64,000 nt of DNA from Paenibacillus senegalimassiliensis. GTDB taxonomy: Bacteria > Bacillota > Bacilli > Paenibacillales > Paenibacillaceae. Shown in pieces: positions 44,657 through 54,003 of this stretch; the stretch's first letter is position 1, and every line of letters begins with the position of its first letter. Under the pieces are notes generated by a model. The model was not told the origin of the DNA, did not search any database, and saw only the letters and a list, made by a program, of their open reading frames with translations. Where the stretch lies: contig NZ_LN909044.1 in the NCBI RefSeq assembly GCF_001486585.1, forward strand, positions 310,001 through 374,000, in the 5' to 3' direction. The position numbers and the translations under genes are program-made.

Positions 44657-46468
44657 TTAAATCTTTGCTCGTATCTGGGCTGCTATCTTGCAGACCCCAG
44701 ACGCTTGGGCGGTTGCCACGTTAATCCGTACAGTTATGTTTGATCCGTTTACACTAACAACGCCAACATTATCAATAACATAAGATGCTCCACCTGTTAT
44801 GATCGGAGTAAGTATGATGTCCTGTAGAGATGGTGTCACGGACAACCCATGTGCAATAGTCGTTGTCTTAGCACCTACCGTCGAACAATCGATATCCGCG
44901 CTAATTAAGTTGGCTTCTGTAATCCATCCTTTATTATTACGTGCTGTATATGTCGCTCCATCATCGCGGAGCGCGACTCCTGGATTGCCACGCAGATCAT
45001 TTCCAACAAGGCTAATGTCAGTAAATCCAGCTAGAAGCCTGACTGCTTGCAGACCACTTCCGATTATCGTGGTGTCTTTAATTTCAACATTACTTGCGCC
45101 AACCCTAATCCCATTTGAAACTGAATTTCTGACAATACTTCCTCTGATTTTCACGTATTCAGAAACGAATTGCGCTCCATTTACGTTAGCCGTATCGATT
45201 TCTATGTTATCAATTTGCACCCTAAAAGCCGTTGATTCAGTAATAATTCCATAATCAGTGTTGTAAACATAACCGTTCGATATACGAACATCAGGATCAC
45301 CTGTAGCCACTCCAACTGTCCCACTTTTTGCTCCAGTTCCGTATACAGAAAAGTTAGTCAACGACGATTTACCACCACCGATACCAGTTGTCTCGCCGCT
45401 AGGTCTGAAACGGATGCCGGTTTGATCTCTGTCCAAACCACGCACAATAATATTTGACAATACAACAGGTCCGCGGCAGTCAACTCCAGCTTGCACCGTT
45501 TGTGATAGATCTCTTCCGGGATTGATTACAGTGATATTATCGCAGAAGATAATGTCGTTGTTGTTAGATATGTTTTTAATGTCTATTCCATCCAGGCCAG
45601 TATTTTCAGTCGTAATGTTTTCTAGCCGCACATTTTTAAACGTGCCTTTTTGGAAGCCGATTCCGTACGCACCTGTATTTTTTATATGGAGATTGAAGAA
45701 CAATCCACCTATGATTCCACCTTCTGTTCCGCTTCTAATTCCGTGTCCGTAGACAGTTTGGTTATTCCTGTTTCCGTCTATTGTGAGATCACGTATGCAG
45801 ACATCGGACACTTCTGGTGTGCAGTTAAAAACAGAAGTATTAGGGGTATTATCTTTAAGCTTTACAACTGTCGCCCCAACTCCTGCCCCTTTTATAGTGA
45901 TGTTACTACGGTACTGGATGCCGGTGACAATGTAAACGCCAGCCGGAAGAAATACTAACCCTCGACCTGAATTATATGCATCTGTGATCGCCGCTTGAAT
46001 AGCTGTCGTATCATCGGCCACACCATCCCCGATTGCACCGTAAGCTTTCACATTAATCGCTAAATCCGCCAACTGCGCATCAGAAGCGTTCAGCCGATCC
46101 CCGAGAACCGGGTACCCTGCCCGAGCGTCCACGATCTCAGTATTGTCGTCTCCCGCCTGGGCCACAATCTCACTTATACGAGTGTAGGTGTTATCTATGC
46201 CCTGCTTCACGTTAGCTCCGGGGGCCGCTCCTGAATACGTAATGTGCTGCGCGGGATGAGCCGTAGTTGAGGCTTCATGGTTATCAATGTCAGCCTGTGC
46301 CTGAGCGGCAGAACTCTCCGCGTCCGCTATAGCCTCATCCCGGAGCGCCAGTTGATCATCTACGTACTTTTTGCTAACCGCGTTCTGCCCGACCAACTGC
46401 CCTGGTATTACGCCGCCCTCGATAAACTGCTGAGCTAATACTTCACTTGCCTCGCGGCGATATGTCAT
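44657..46468 (-). CDS. Tailspike with pectate-lyase-like beta-helix
   Basis: A 603-residue receptor-binding protein. Residues 1-135 form a coiled-coil attachment and shaft region ending in EIVDARAGYPVLGDRL. The right-handed beta-helix starts with NVKAYGAIGDGVADDT (139-154) and runs to about 510. The last 70 residues (AKTTTIAHGLSVTPS) form a C-terminal cap. Such spikes trim capsule or teichoic polymers, but catalytic residues cannot be assigned. It overlaps the adaptor gene by 4 bp, which fits short-tailed phages. Confidence 0.85.
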   Translation of the reverse strand: MTYRREASEVLAQQFIEGGVIPGQLVGQNAVSKKYVDDQLALRDEAIADAESSAAQAQADIDNHEASTTAHPAQHITYSGAAPGANVKQGIDNTYTRISEIVAQAGDDNTEIVDARAGYPVLGDRLNASDAQLADLAINVKAYGAIGDGVADDTTAIQAAITDAYNSGRGLVFLPAGVYIVTGIQYRSNITIKGAGVGATVVKLKDNTPNTSVFNCTPEVSDVCIRDLTIDGNRNNQTVYGHGIRSGTEGGIIGGLFFNLHIKNTGAYGIGFQKGTFKNVRLENITTENTGLDGIDIKNISNNNDIIFCDNITVINPGRDLSQTVQAGVDCRGPVVLSNIIVRGLDRDQTGIRFRPSGETTGIGGGKSSLTNFSVYGTGAKSGTVGVATGDPDVRISNGYVYNTDYGIITESTAFRVQIDNIEIDTANVNGAQFVSEYVKIRGSIVRNSVSNGIRVGASNVEIKDTTIIGSGLQAVRLLAGFTDISLVGNDLRGNPGVALRDDGATYTARNNKGWITEANLISADIDCSTVGAKTTTIAHGLSVTPSLQDIILTPIITGGASYVIDNVGVVSVNGSNITVRINVATAQASGVCKIAAQIRAKI

Positions 46469-47052
46469 CTCAAATCCACCCCCATTACATCCTCAATAAG
46501 GAGCCCCTTGGGCGTCTCATTAATCGCCTTGTGGAATTCCTCAATCAATCCGTTGTACCGCTCCGTAAAATTATTGACCATTGCCCCATCTGCGTAATTC
46601 TCGGCTATTTGGGTAAGCGCCCCATAGACGAGCAGCATATGGAAGTCCTGGTCAAGTTCAGGGACGGCGTCCAGGCTTTCCTCCGATAACTGCGCAGGAT
46701 ACCGGAAGTAGAAGATAGACAGCCCACTGACTATATCCTCGTCGGGGATCGGATATATGCCTAGGCCCGTCGTGCCAATGAAATAGTAAAACGGTGAGTT
46801 GGATTTCTGGCGGTAGTCTTGATAGTTCAGCTCCCTGCCATCCACCACCACCTCAATGACGTTTGTCTGAGGGAAGGGCAGCGAGTAAACGAACACGCCT
46901 TTTTGCAAATCGTATATGGATGCTGTCTTAACTCGGAATGTAGTTCTGAATAATTCGTTTTGAACTTGATTGAGCTTCCTAATCACGCTACCATTCGTCA
47001 GGCTATGCGGATACTTCTCGCTAATCTCGTCCAGGATATCCTGTAACGTCAA
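46465..47052 (-). CDS. Tail adaptor / head-completion protein
   Basis: A 195-residue protein starting TLQDILDEISEKYPHSLTN with helical N-terminal and beta-rich middle (VFVYSLPFPQTNVIEVVVDG), like adaptor proteins that sit under the portal. The P22 counterpart is gp4. TTG 47052 follows AAAGGAGG by 7 bases and is preferred to the TTG at 47070, which lies in the ribosome site. A small hairpin (47092-47109) precedes it. Confidence 0.6.
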   Translation of the reverse strand: MTLQDILDEISEKYPHSLTNGSVIRKLNQVQNELFRTTFRVKTASIYDLQKGVFVYSLPFPQTNVIEVVVDGRELNYQDYRQKSNSPFYYFIGTTGLGIYPIPDEDIVSGLSIFYFRYPAQLSEESLDAVPELDQDFHMLLVYGALTQIAENYADGAMVNNFTERYNGLIEEFHKAINETPKGLLIEDVMGVDLR

Positions 47053-47105
47053 GGCAAGCCCTCCTTTCAAGGGATGAAGAAGGGCCCCACTTGGAGCCCG
47101 GTTGA

Positions 47106-47447
47106 TTATCCCAAAATTTTAAGTTCGCGTTTTGTAGATTCCCTAATTCGTTTGTTGACCGCCTGTGTCTTGGTGTAGCTCTCTTGCCAGATATCCCGGA
47201 TGACCTCGGGCACCTCCACCTCGATACCGCGAGGTATCGCATAGATAACGCCATTCCAGCCGACCGGAACGACATCATCCGGGTTAAGCGGGTCCTCAGG
47301 AATCGTAAGCTTAACCTTCTTCATCTTCTTCAATTGCGCCTTGTAGCTAGCTTCCTGCTTAGCCAACTTCTTCTCAGCCGCTTTTTCCTCTGCCGCATCT
47401 ACAACAGGCGTTTCGGGTGCTTGAACCTCAGGTGTTTTATCAGACAT
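47106..47447 (-). CDS. Conserved small phage protein after the capsid
   Basis: A 113-residue protein with a Lys/Ala/Glu-rich N-terminal 50 residues and a conserved core IPEDPLNPDDVVPVGWNGVIY followed by PRGIEVEVPEVI. Proteins with this core are common next to capsid genes of phages with N4-gp56-type capsids; their function is unknown (possibly head decoration). The promoter-distal side of the capsid hairpin lies just before it. Confidence 0.65.
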   Translation of the reverse strand: MSDKTPEVQAPETPVVDAAEEKAAEKKLAKQEASYKAQLKKMKKVKLTIPEDPLNPDDVVPVGWNGVIYAIPRGIEVEVPEVIRDIWQESYTKTQAVNKRIRESTKRELKILG

Positions 47448-47470
47448 GCTAAATCCTCCTCAAATTAAAA

Positions 47471-47493
47471 GAGGAGCCGTTGGGCCCCTCCTC
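47471..47493 (-). terminator. Hairpin after the capsid gene
   Basis: GAGGAG and CTCCTC (47471-47476 and 47488-47493) with a GC-rich loop, followed by TTTTAATTTG on the minus strand, 16 bp past the capsid stop. A partial terminator here would raise capsid over tail mRNA. Confidence 0.7.
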
Positions 47494-47508
47494 CTGAATT
47501 ATTTTAAA

Positions 47509-48471
47509 TTAGACCGTTGCGCCAGACTCCAAACGTACCAAGCACAACTCATTGATACGCATTGTTGCGAATACAGATTTCCAAGCGACGGTATTAAACT
47601 GGTTTAGCGGATCCGCCGTACCTGCGCTACCAGCTTCGTGGACGATGATCTCCGGCTTGGAGCTACCCTCTACGTCTGGTACACCGTATGCGCCCCGACC
47701 GACAAACAACGTGGCGTATACATCCGCATCATCTGCGCCAGCAGCGTCATACTTCATGCCGTTGTCAACCTCCACGAAGTAGATACCGTACATTTTACCG
47801 ATGATGCCGTCCTCGAAGTTCTTCGTATTGTTCTCGGGATTTGCCTTTACCCATACGTCAAGCTGCATGAGATCAGTTGCTACGTCCGTATGAACAAACG
47901 CCAAGTACCCACGCCCACGACCTGGGATGTTAACCTGTTTCACCCGGCTGCGCTTAAGTGTCCGGCGGGCCCGAAGAATATCAAGCGCCGTAATCTTATC
48001 TGTCGCGGCCACCGTAGCGCGGGAAGCCTTGCCCCCGGCATACATTGCGTTGGTGCCTGCGTAAATCACGTCACGGATGATTGCGTCAATCGACTCACCA
48101 GCATTCTCGCCCATCAGTTCAGACGTTTCCGTCAAAAGAGGATCAAGGCCCACCAAATCGATAAATTCAGAAATCTTAGTCCACGCACCGTACGTCTGCA
48201 CGGTAGCTGTGATAGCTGCAATGTCCAAGTTCACGCCGTCAGGAGTCACGCCTTCTGTAACGGCCGTGGTGGACACGGCCAGAGAGTTAAGGCGGCGCCA
48301 TTGAGCTGTTGCCCCTGCACGCTTCGGAATGTTTTTCTTCTCCCCGTACTTCATATACACCAACTCGGGAATAAGTCGTTCCAGCATCGCCGTTTGGTAA
48401 AACGTTGCGTTTTCTGCGGCCAGTTGGTTAGTGCCGGTGGTTTGATTATAAGACTGTACTGCTGTTGCCAT
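47509..48471 (-). CDS. Major capsid protein, N4-gp56 family
   Basis: A 320-residue HK97-fold-type coat protein of the N4-gp56 family. Seen motifs: AENATFYQTAMLERLIPELV near the start, YGEKKNIPKRAGATAQWRRL, VTEGVTPDG and the TYGAWTKISEFIDL stretch, then GENAGESIDAIIRDVIYAGT. This family is typical of short-tailed phages. It follows the scaffold gene by 20 bp and is closed by a hairpin. Confidence 0.92.
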   Translation of the reverse strand: MATAVQSYNQTTGTNQLAAENATFYQTAMLERLIPELVYMKYGEKKNIPKRAGATAQWRRLNSLAVSTTAVTEGVTPDGVNLDIAAITATVQTYGAWTKISEFIDLVGLDPLLTETSELMGENAGESIDAIIRDVIYAGTNAMYAGGKASRATVAATDKITALDILRARRTLKRSRVKQVNIPGRGRGYLAFVHTDVATDLMQLDVWVKANPENNTKNFEDGIIGKMYGIYFVEVDNGMKYDAAGADDADVYATLFVGRGAYGVPDVEGSSKPEIIVHEAGSAGTADPLNQFNTVAWKSVFATMRINELCLVRLESGATV

Positions 48472-48491
48472 AGTAAATCATCTCCTCAAAA

Positions 48492-49280
48492 TTAATTAAG
48501 AGATGTCCGCCTTCCGGCTTTAACCTCTTCGATCATTCGGCGTTGGTCCTCTTTGGAAAGGGATGCAAAGCCAGTTTTATGCTCGGATCCTTCGGCCCCT
48601 AGGGCTCCTGGTGTCGTAGCAGCATTACCTTGAATCTTGCGAATTGTCTCGGCTTCCGTCTGCTTGCTGATGTTGGTCAACTTATCTTGATAGCTCGCCA
48701 GCTTATAGGCATCCTCCATGTTGTATCCCTTGTCTATGACAAGTTGAAGGGCGTCCATCTGGTATTTTTCAAAGTCTGGGTATTCTGATTTGAGTCGGGT
48801 TACTTCTTGATCAACACGGAGCTGGGCTTCACGCTCACGCACCGACTGCATCTCGCGCTCATACTCGCTGAGCTTCTGCTTAAGCGGGGCGAGATGTTGA
48901 AGCACTACCGACTCATCAACGCCAAGCTTCTCGGCTTCTTCGCGGATAGCTTGTTCCTGCTCGTATTTATCCAGAGCAGCAAGATACGTGTCCACGTCGT
49001 CAAAGCCATAAACCTTAGCTGTGCGCTCCAGTGCTTTAGCCTGAGACTCGAGCACGGAAGCCCGTTCCTGAAGCTTGTCATAATTCAATCCCTTCTGAAT
49101 CCATGTCGGCGCTTCTTCTGTCGGGATAACCCGTTCTTCCTTGTTGTACTTGACGCGGATTCCTTCCGCTGCTGTCTCCTGCGTGGTGGCAGTCGCTTCG
49201 GCGGCGGGCGTTTCAATATGTTCAGCTTGCTCGGATACAACTTCCTCGGCGCTATGGTTGGCGCTTGTTTCTTCTGGCAT
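48492..49280 (-). CDS. Capsid scaffolding protein
   Basis: A 262-residue acidic, coiled-coil protein (about residues 60-215) with a Ser/Glu/Thr-rich disordered N-terminus and a short basic C-terminal hook (IEEVKAGRRTSLN). This matches scaffolds that bind coat through a C-terminal helix-turn-helix. It lies between portal and capsid, the standard scaffold place. GAAAGGGG precedes the ATG. Confidence 0.85.
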   Translation of the reverse strand: MPEETSANHSAEEVVSEQAEHIETPAAEATATTQETAAEGIRVKYNKEERVIPTEEAPTWIQKGLNYDKLQERASVLESQAKALERTAKVYGFDDVDTYLAALDKYEQEQAIREEAEKLGVDESVVLQHLAPLKQKLSEYEREMQSVREREAQLRVDQEVTRLKSEYPDFEKYQMDALQLVIDKGYNMEDAYKLASYQDKLTNISKQTEAETIRKIQGNAATTPGALGAEGSEHKTGFASLSKEDQRRMIEEVKAGRRTSLN

Positions 49281-49326
49281 GATAATTCCCCTTTCGCGCT
49301 ATGGTTGGCGCAGTGAATATAAAATA

Positions 49327-49351
49327 GGCCGCAGGATTCTCACCTACGGCC
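49327..49351 (-). terminator. Hairpin at the portal stop codon
   Basis: GGCCGTAGG and CCTGCGGCC on the minus strand (one G-T pair), then TATTTTATATT. The stem overlaps the last portal codons and lies just before the scaffold gene. Confidence 0.6.
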
Positions 49352-51115
49352 CGTTAATGCTGCTTTCTGTAGTTCGGTATTTGCCTTAAGTTGCTCGACT
49401 TCCATCCGTTGCGCGTGTTCCTGATCCTTGATAACCATCTGTTGTTCTAGTTGAGCCTGTGCGTCGGCGGCGGGGTCGGCCTGCGGCATCTGTGCAGCCT
49501 GAGCTTCAAGTTGAGCCTGTTGCTCCTTGGCTTCGCGCACCTTCTTAAGCAGCCGATCCTTGAACGGAATAACGTTTTTAGGCGCATACTCCAGATAGTC
49601 CTCCAGGTCGATTGCCTGCTTGTCGTAGAGCTTATCCAGCGATGCCATCATCAGTTCTTCTGAAAAGCTGGAAGCGGGCCCTATGTCAATCTTGAGATTA
49701 AGACCGACGTCAGCATAATCGGTACCCGTGAACTCTGCCGAGTAATCTTCCCCGTCATCGTCTTGCAAGTTTACCCGGCGGGACATGTTGTACTTGACCT
49801 TCCAAAACTGTTCCCACACCCGACCGACGTCTTCCATCGCCCGGTAGAACCGTTTTTTAATGGACTCAATGGGTACACCTGCGGCTTTTTGCAGGAGCAT
49901 AATCGCCGTGGCGTTAAGATTACCCTTAGACATATCCCCGGTCGCCGCATCCTGGGCCGAACTGAGTTGCTTGGTGTAATCCATAAACGCCTCTACCAGC
50001 CCATTGGCGTGCGGCGATATCGCTCCTGGGGTCAGGTAGTCAATCGACCGTTGACCTGGTGGAGATTGGTCAGGAATCGCTTGTGAAGGATCATTATTAA
50101 TAGATTTGGCGTCAATGAAGTTAGGGTTATAGACCATCTTAGGCCAGCCGGTTAGTTGCACAGACAGGAGCTGCATAGCCATCAGCCCATTAATAGCCTT
50201 CTGGTTGGGTATGATCCCCTCGGCATCGCCCACCCCGTGAATGGACTTCTTGCGGCGCTCCCATTGGATGACGACTATCGGATATAGCTTGAATCCGGTA
50301 TCTACCTCTTTTTTGATCGTCTGTCCCGACGCTTCTTTCTCGAAGAATATTTTGCCGTCCTTTTTGAAATATTTTGTTAGGACAGTAACCTTCGCTCCGT
50401 CGTCAAGTTCCACCTGGGCGCGGTCGTACCGCTCATTCTTAACGTCTTTGTCAGCAGTGATCAACTCCACCTTATCGGCGCTAAGTCCTTCCTTCTTCGC
50501 CTGTTCCCGCACGTCTGCCAGCATCTCACGGGAACTGATAATGATCCAAGGCTGCTTTTGTACTCGGCGCTGCTGCGGGTTACCGAAAAAGACGTTAATC
50601 GGATCCAGTACCTCGCCAGCCATATCACCGACCCAAGGCCTTGTGAGTCCGCCTTCCTTGCTGGTATCCCAGTAGTAGTGCCATACCCCAGTTCCGCAAC
50701 TTGAGGCGCTCTCCAAGGCCTCCTCATTCAACTCATCCTGTTTGATGTTCTCCCAGGTCGTATCCGAATAGCGGGTGAATAACTCACCTGCCTCCTGTGA
50801 CCGAGCAGCCTTCATCATCGTGTCTGGATCGTCCAGACTGACCGTATCCAGAAACTCCTGGGGAGAGAACAGCATCTTTACGTTCTCATTCATGACGGAG
50901 CTGACCTTGTGATTCATGATGTACTTGATGATATTGAATACTGGTCGCGGCAGGCTCTTGGTCCGTGCCGTCTCCTTAGGCCACTGGTCACCGGCCTTGA
51001 AACGCTCATACATCGGCCAATCTGTCGTGAACCCCATTTGCTGCATATAGTTCAGCGACTCCCGGTACTGCTTCTGAATCAAGCTGTCGCCTTGCGCCAT
51101 CTGTACCTCAGCCAT
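49340..51115 (-). CDS. Portal protein (P22-like)
   Basis: A 591-residue portal, the ring through which DNA enters and leaves the head. The N-terminal wing (MYERFKAGDQWPKE, SLPRPVFNIIKYIMNHKVSSV) is followed by a stem/crown order typical of large podovirus portals. AINGLMAMQLLSVQLTGWPK and TGDMSKGNLNATAIMLLQKA lie in the middle. A long Gln/Ala-rich barrel-like helix occupies about 510-591, longer than in siphovirus portals and like P22's. Overlaps the 86-residue gene by 8 bp. Confidence 0.9.
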   Translation of the reverse strand: MAEVQMAQGDSLIQKQYRESLNYMQQMGFTTDWPMYERFKAGDQWPKETARTKSLPRPVFNIIKYIMNHKVSSVMNENVKMLFSPQEFLDTVSLDDPDTMMKAARSQEAGELFTRYSDTTWENIKQDELNEEALESASSCGTGVWHYYWDTSKEGGLTRPWVGDMAGEVLDPINVFFGNPQQRRVQKQPWIIISSREMLADVREQAKKEGLSADKVELITADKDVKNERYDRAQVELDDGAKVTVLTKYFKKDGKIFFEKEASGQTIKKEVDTGFKLYPIVVIQWERRKKSIHGVGDAEGIIPNQKAINGLMAMQLLSVQLTGWPKMVYNPNFIDAKSINNDPSQAIPDQSPPGQRSIDYLTPGAISPHANGLVEAFMDYTKQLSSAQDAATGDMSKGNLNATAIMLLQKAAGVPIESIKKRFYRAMEDVGRVWEQFWKVKYNMSRRVNLQDDDGEDYSAEFTGTDYADVGLNLKIDIGPASSFSEELMMASLDKLYDKQAIDLEDYLEYAPKNVIPFKDRLLKKVREAKEQQAQLEAQAAQMPQADPAADAQAQLEQQMVIKDQEHAQRMEVEQLKANTELQKAALTGRR

Positions 51116-51368
51116 CTTTCTTCACCTCCGCCCCGTCCATCCACTCGGTAAACACGCCAGGACCCATAGCATCATCTATGGCTCTCTTGGCAGCGTTGAA
51201 CGGATCGACACCTTGTACATCGGCTGAACTCTCGTCAGGAGGTTTTGCCCGGATGTACGTGCCAACCATCTGCCGCAGCGCTTGATTAATCTCTTTGACC
51301 GTCTGCTCCTCCAAGTTGGGCAGTCGAAGCAGATTACCTATTGTCGTAATTGGGGGCTCATTTACCAT
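51108..51368 (-). CDS. Small protein between terminase and portal
   Basis: An 86-residue protein, helical in the first half (LEEQTVKEINQALRQMVGTY), then Pro/Asp-rich. It overlaps both the terminase stop and the portal start, so it is translationally coupled to both. Not recognised; a packaging or portal accessory role is suggested only by place. Confidence 0.7.
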   Translation of the reverse strand: MVNEPPITTIGNLLRLPNLEEQTVKEINQALRQMVGTYIRAKPPDESSADVQGVDPFNAAKRAIDDAMGPGVFTEWMDGAEVKKDG

Positions 51369-53167
51369 TCCAGATACCCTCCTTCGTTATCATCCGACCC
51401 TTGAAATGGGAACGGTAGTGGCTTAGCGTCAACAACCTGCTCCGATACGATGAATGATTGCTGTGAGCGGATCTCGTTAGCAATCATGTCACTGATTAGT
51501 AGATCGTCGTGCTTACCTGACTCGGCATCAGGACGACCATTTTCATCGTAAATAAATGTCAGGCACTCGCCCAGCATCTCAATGTCACTGAACAAGTCGA
51601 TATTGTTTTCAATCAAGTCTATCTCCTTATCGATAATGAGCGGTCGCGTATTGCCATCTGTCTTCCAGCCATACTTTCTCTGCGCCGGCTTACCCATGCT
51701 GTCATACTGCTGCCTGATATACTGCTTGGGATACTTAAGCCGCTGCAACTCCTCAATCGGTGCAGTGTTAAAGTTCATCTCCACGCCAATCAGTGCCGTG
51801 TTAAAGTGACGTCCGAGGCAATACATTTGCCAGGTAAACGGCTTTGAATTGGACAGCGACCAGTGCAGAGAGGCACACCGTTTACCCGTAACGTTATTGA
51901 TCACAGTGCCAGCATACTTATCCTTGCCCTCGCCCTTGGTGTCGCCACCGATAACGTAAGGATATCCATACCGGGCATCCTCGTAGATCGTGATAGGTCC
52001 GTCCTTCTGATCTACCCACTCTATCGAATCGTCCAGGATGAAATCCTGCGCATCAGGATTGTTCCAGGCAAAACGAAAACAGCCCCGTTTCGGGGGCTGC
52101 TGAGCATACAGGCGCTTAAGGTATTCAATTCGCATAACAAGTATCTCCTGATCAAACACGCAACGTCCAGAAGCTAAGAACGCCTCCAAGGGGCTGCATG
52201 GATACTCCTGCTTGATTAACTCTTTGTCGATGTATCCAGCGTACTTAACGTAATACCAGTAGACCTGCTGCCAGTCCAGTTTAATCACATCGCGCAACCA
52301 GCGGCACCGCTCCCATATCCAGCCTAGAGCTTCGTCAACCTGACCCCTGAACCATTCTTCGCGCTCTATGCTCTCGAAATTCATCCGGTACTCTGGGGTA
52401 AGCCACCACTCATAAAAGCAGTTCTCCCAGCTCCCGCTATCCCAAAGCTCTTTGTACTCGTTGTAGCCATTGGCAGTAGACTCGTATATCTGTATGGCAT
52501 CCTTGGTCAATGCCTCGCCAAGTCCAGCCTGAACGCCGGATATACCGTCACGCCAAAAGGCTACCTCCGAACCATGAAAGAAGTTAATCGTCCGGGATCG
52601 GCCCATGTTGCGGCTGGCTGTCTTGACTTCCCAGGAGCTGTGCAACTTTTCAAACAACAGTTGCTTGCGGTTGTTGTACTTAGTCGTCGGCTTGATTGCT
52701 TCTGGCAAAGAGTTGTACGGATACTTGGCTTTGTTTTCAAAAATCGTGGTCGAGTTGCTGTCCTCGTCCGCTGCCGTGAATCCCTCAAAGTTTTTACGAG
52801 TGGTTGTGCAGGCGAGCTGATAGGCCGTGATAAACGATGTAAATCCCTGCTGGCGTCCCTTGAGTACAAGAAACTTGAGTTGTAACCGCCTGCCTGCCTT
52901 GAAGTCCTCCACGGCCTTGTTAAGCCGTCCGCAGAAGTCGCGCTGTGCGGAGTTAAGGAAGAACGGCGAAGTCCGTTTATCCTTGTCCACGATCACAAAC
53001 AGCATCTCAATCAGATACTCAGGATGTTCCCTCACTTCGGCCCGGGCCTCGGGATGTTCGATCAAATATTGTGCCGTTGCTTCGCGGTACTCGATATCTC
53101 GGTTAATATCGGGATCAGACTCCCACAGCTCTCTGCGCCGATCAATAATCTGCTGACAAGTTATCAC
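51362..53167 (-). CDS. terL: Terminase large subunit
   Basis: The packaging motor and nuclease, 601 residues. The ATPase loop is the deviant Walker A VLKGRQQGFTS near residue 105, and the C-terminal RNase H-like nuclease starts with GGDTKGEGKDKYAGT near residue 413. The frame is open to 53224, but GTG 53167, 7 bases after GGAGGAGG, is the likely start. The preceding 170 bp to the small subunit are AT-rich and non-coding. The many Trp/Tyr residues in the middle are usual for P22/Sf6-like large terminases. Confidence 0.93.
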   Translation of the reverse strand: MITCQQIIDRRRELWESDPDINRDIEYREATAQYLIEHPEARAEVREHPEYLIEMLFVIVDKDKRTSPFFLNSAQRDFCGRLNKAVEDFKAGRRLQLKFLVLKGRQQGFTSFITAYQLACTTTRKNFEGFTAADEDSNSTTIFENKAKYPYNSLPEAIKPTTKYNNRKQLLFEKLHSSWEVKTASRNMGRSRTINFFHGSEVAFWRDGISGVQAGLGEALTKDAIQIYESTANGYNEYKELWDSGSWENCFYEWWLTPEYRMNFESIEREEWFRGQVDEALGWIWERCRWLRDVIKLDWQQVYWYYVKYAGYIDKELIKQEYPCSPLEAFLASGRCVFDQEILVMRIEYLKRLYAQQPPKRGCFRFAWNNPDAQDFILDDSIEWVDQKDGPITIYEDARYGYPYVIGGDTKGEGKDKYAGTVINNVTGKRCASLHWSLSNSKPFTWQMYCLGRHFNTALIGVEMNFNTAPIEELQRLKYPKQYIRQQYDSMGKPAQRKYGWKTDGNTRPLIIDKEIDLIENNIDLFSDIEMLGECLTFIYDENGRPDAESGKHDDLLISDMIANEIRSQQSFIVSEQVVDAKPLPFPFQGSDDNEGGYLEW

Positions 53168-53186
53168 GGATTCACCTCCTCCAGAC

Positions 53187-53218
53187 ATATGTACAAAATA
53201 TATGTATTGTGTACATAT
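53187..53218. promoter_or_regulatory. 9-bp inverted repeat before terL
   Basis: ATATGTACA (53187-53195) and TGTACATAT (53210-53218) flank 14 bases, 20-50 bp upstream of the terL start. The surrounding 53168-53338 gap is AT-rich with repeated ATTGTG. It could be an operator, an mRNA hairpin or a packaging site. Confidence 0.45.
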
Positions 53219-53338
53219 CTGCATATTGTGTTATTGTCTCGCGGATCAATCTATATATTGTGCTAATTGTATATTATTCACTATACTGAATAAAAAGTTT
53301 GCGTTTATGCAACGAAAACCCTGAATAATATTCGATAA

Positions 53339-53848
53339 TCACAAGAAATCTTCCAGTTTCTTCAACCCCAATTCACCCTCTAATTTCAACCTATCGTTGA
53401 ACATACCCAAGTGACGTGCGATGCTATCCAAGGCTCTGACCTTATCCGCGATTCTGTACTTCTTGGTGTAGCCAATTTGCACACGATCATCTCCTGACCC
53501 AGAGAACTCCTCCAGCACCTCAAGACCCGCTATCGCCCCCGCAGTACTATCGTCGAGCTGCGTAAGGTCTACGGGCTCGCCGTCGTCCTGGTAGAGTCGT
53601 CTCGGATCAAAGAAAGCGATCTTGGCATATTCCTGCAACACTCTATCGGCAGTTACCTCAGTCCTTTGTGACCGTTGACCCATTGCCGCCTCAACCGCTG
53701 CTGCAATCTTAGGTTTCCTCAAGTTCTCGTGACCAATTGCCTCGGCTGTCTTAACGCTATACCCTGCCCTAATCGCCGCCCGTGTGGCATTGAGATCAAC
53801 CAGGTATTCCTTCACAAACATTTGCTGTTTGGCCGTCAGTGCCATCAC
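53339..53848 (-). CDS. terS: Terminase small subunit
   Basis: A 169-residue terminase_2-type protein that recognises the packaging site. ALTAKQQMFVKEYLVDLNAT, AAIRAGYSVKTAEAIGHENL and the KIAAAVEAA stretch form the N-terminal HTH, followed by an oligomerisation helix and a C-terminal portion. GTG 53848 or ATG 53845 may both serve (AAAGGAG at 7 or 10 bases). First structural gene after the tRNA. Confidence 0.93.
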   Translation of the reverse strand: MMALTAKQQMFVKEYLVDLNATRAAIRAGYSVKTAEAIGHENLRKPKIAAAVEAAMGQRSQRTEVTADRVLQEYAKIAFFDPRRLYQDDGEPVDLTQLDDSTAGAIAGLEVLEEFSGSGDDRVQIGYTKKYRIADKVRALDSIARHLGMFNDRLKLEGELGLKKLEDFL

Positions 53849-53920
53849 AGATCAGCTCCTTTCAGGAAAATAAATTTACCGCCACCCGAAGGCAGCGGCT
53901 AGGAGAATGGTTATGGAAAA

Positions 53921-53994
53921 TCCGAACGGCAGGATTTGAACCTACGACTACTTGCTCCCAAGGCAAGGGTGCTACCTGACTACACTACATCCGG
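53921..53994 (-). tRNA. tRNA-Pro (anticodon UGG), phage-encoded
   Basis: A complete 74-nt cloverleaf on the minus strand. Acceptor CCGGATG/CGTTCGG has one G-T and one T-G pair. The D-stem is GTGT/GCAC with GG in the loop, and the anticodon stem CTTGC/GCAAG carries loop CTTGGGA. The T-stem is GTAGG/CCTGC with loop TTCAAAT, and the discriminator is A. C1-G72, A73 and G37 fit proline. CCA is not encoded. It lies between the late activator and terS. Confidence 0.95.
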
Positions 53995-54003
53995 TTAGTA
54001 AGA

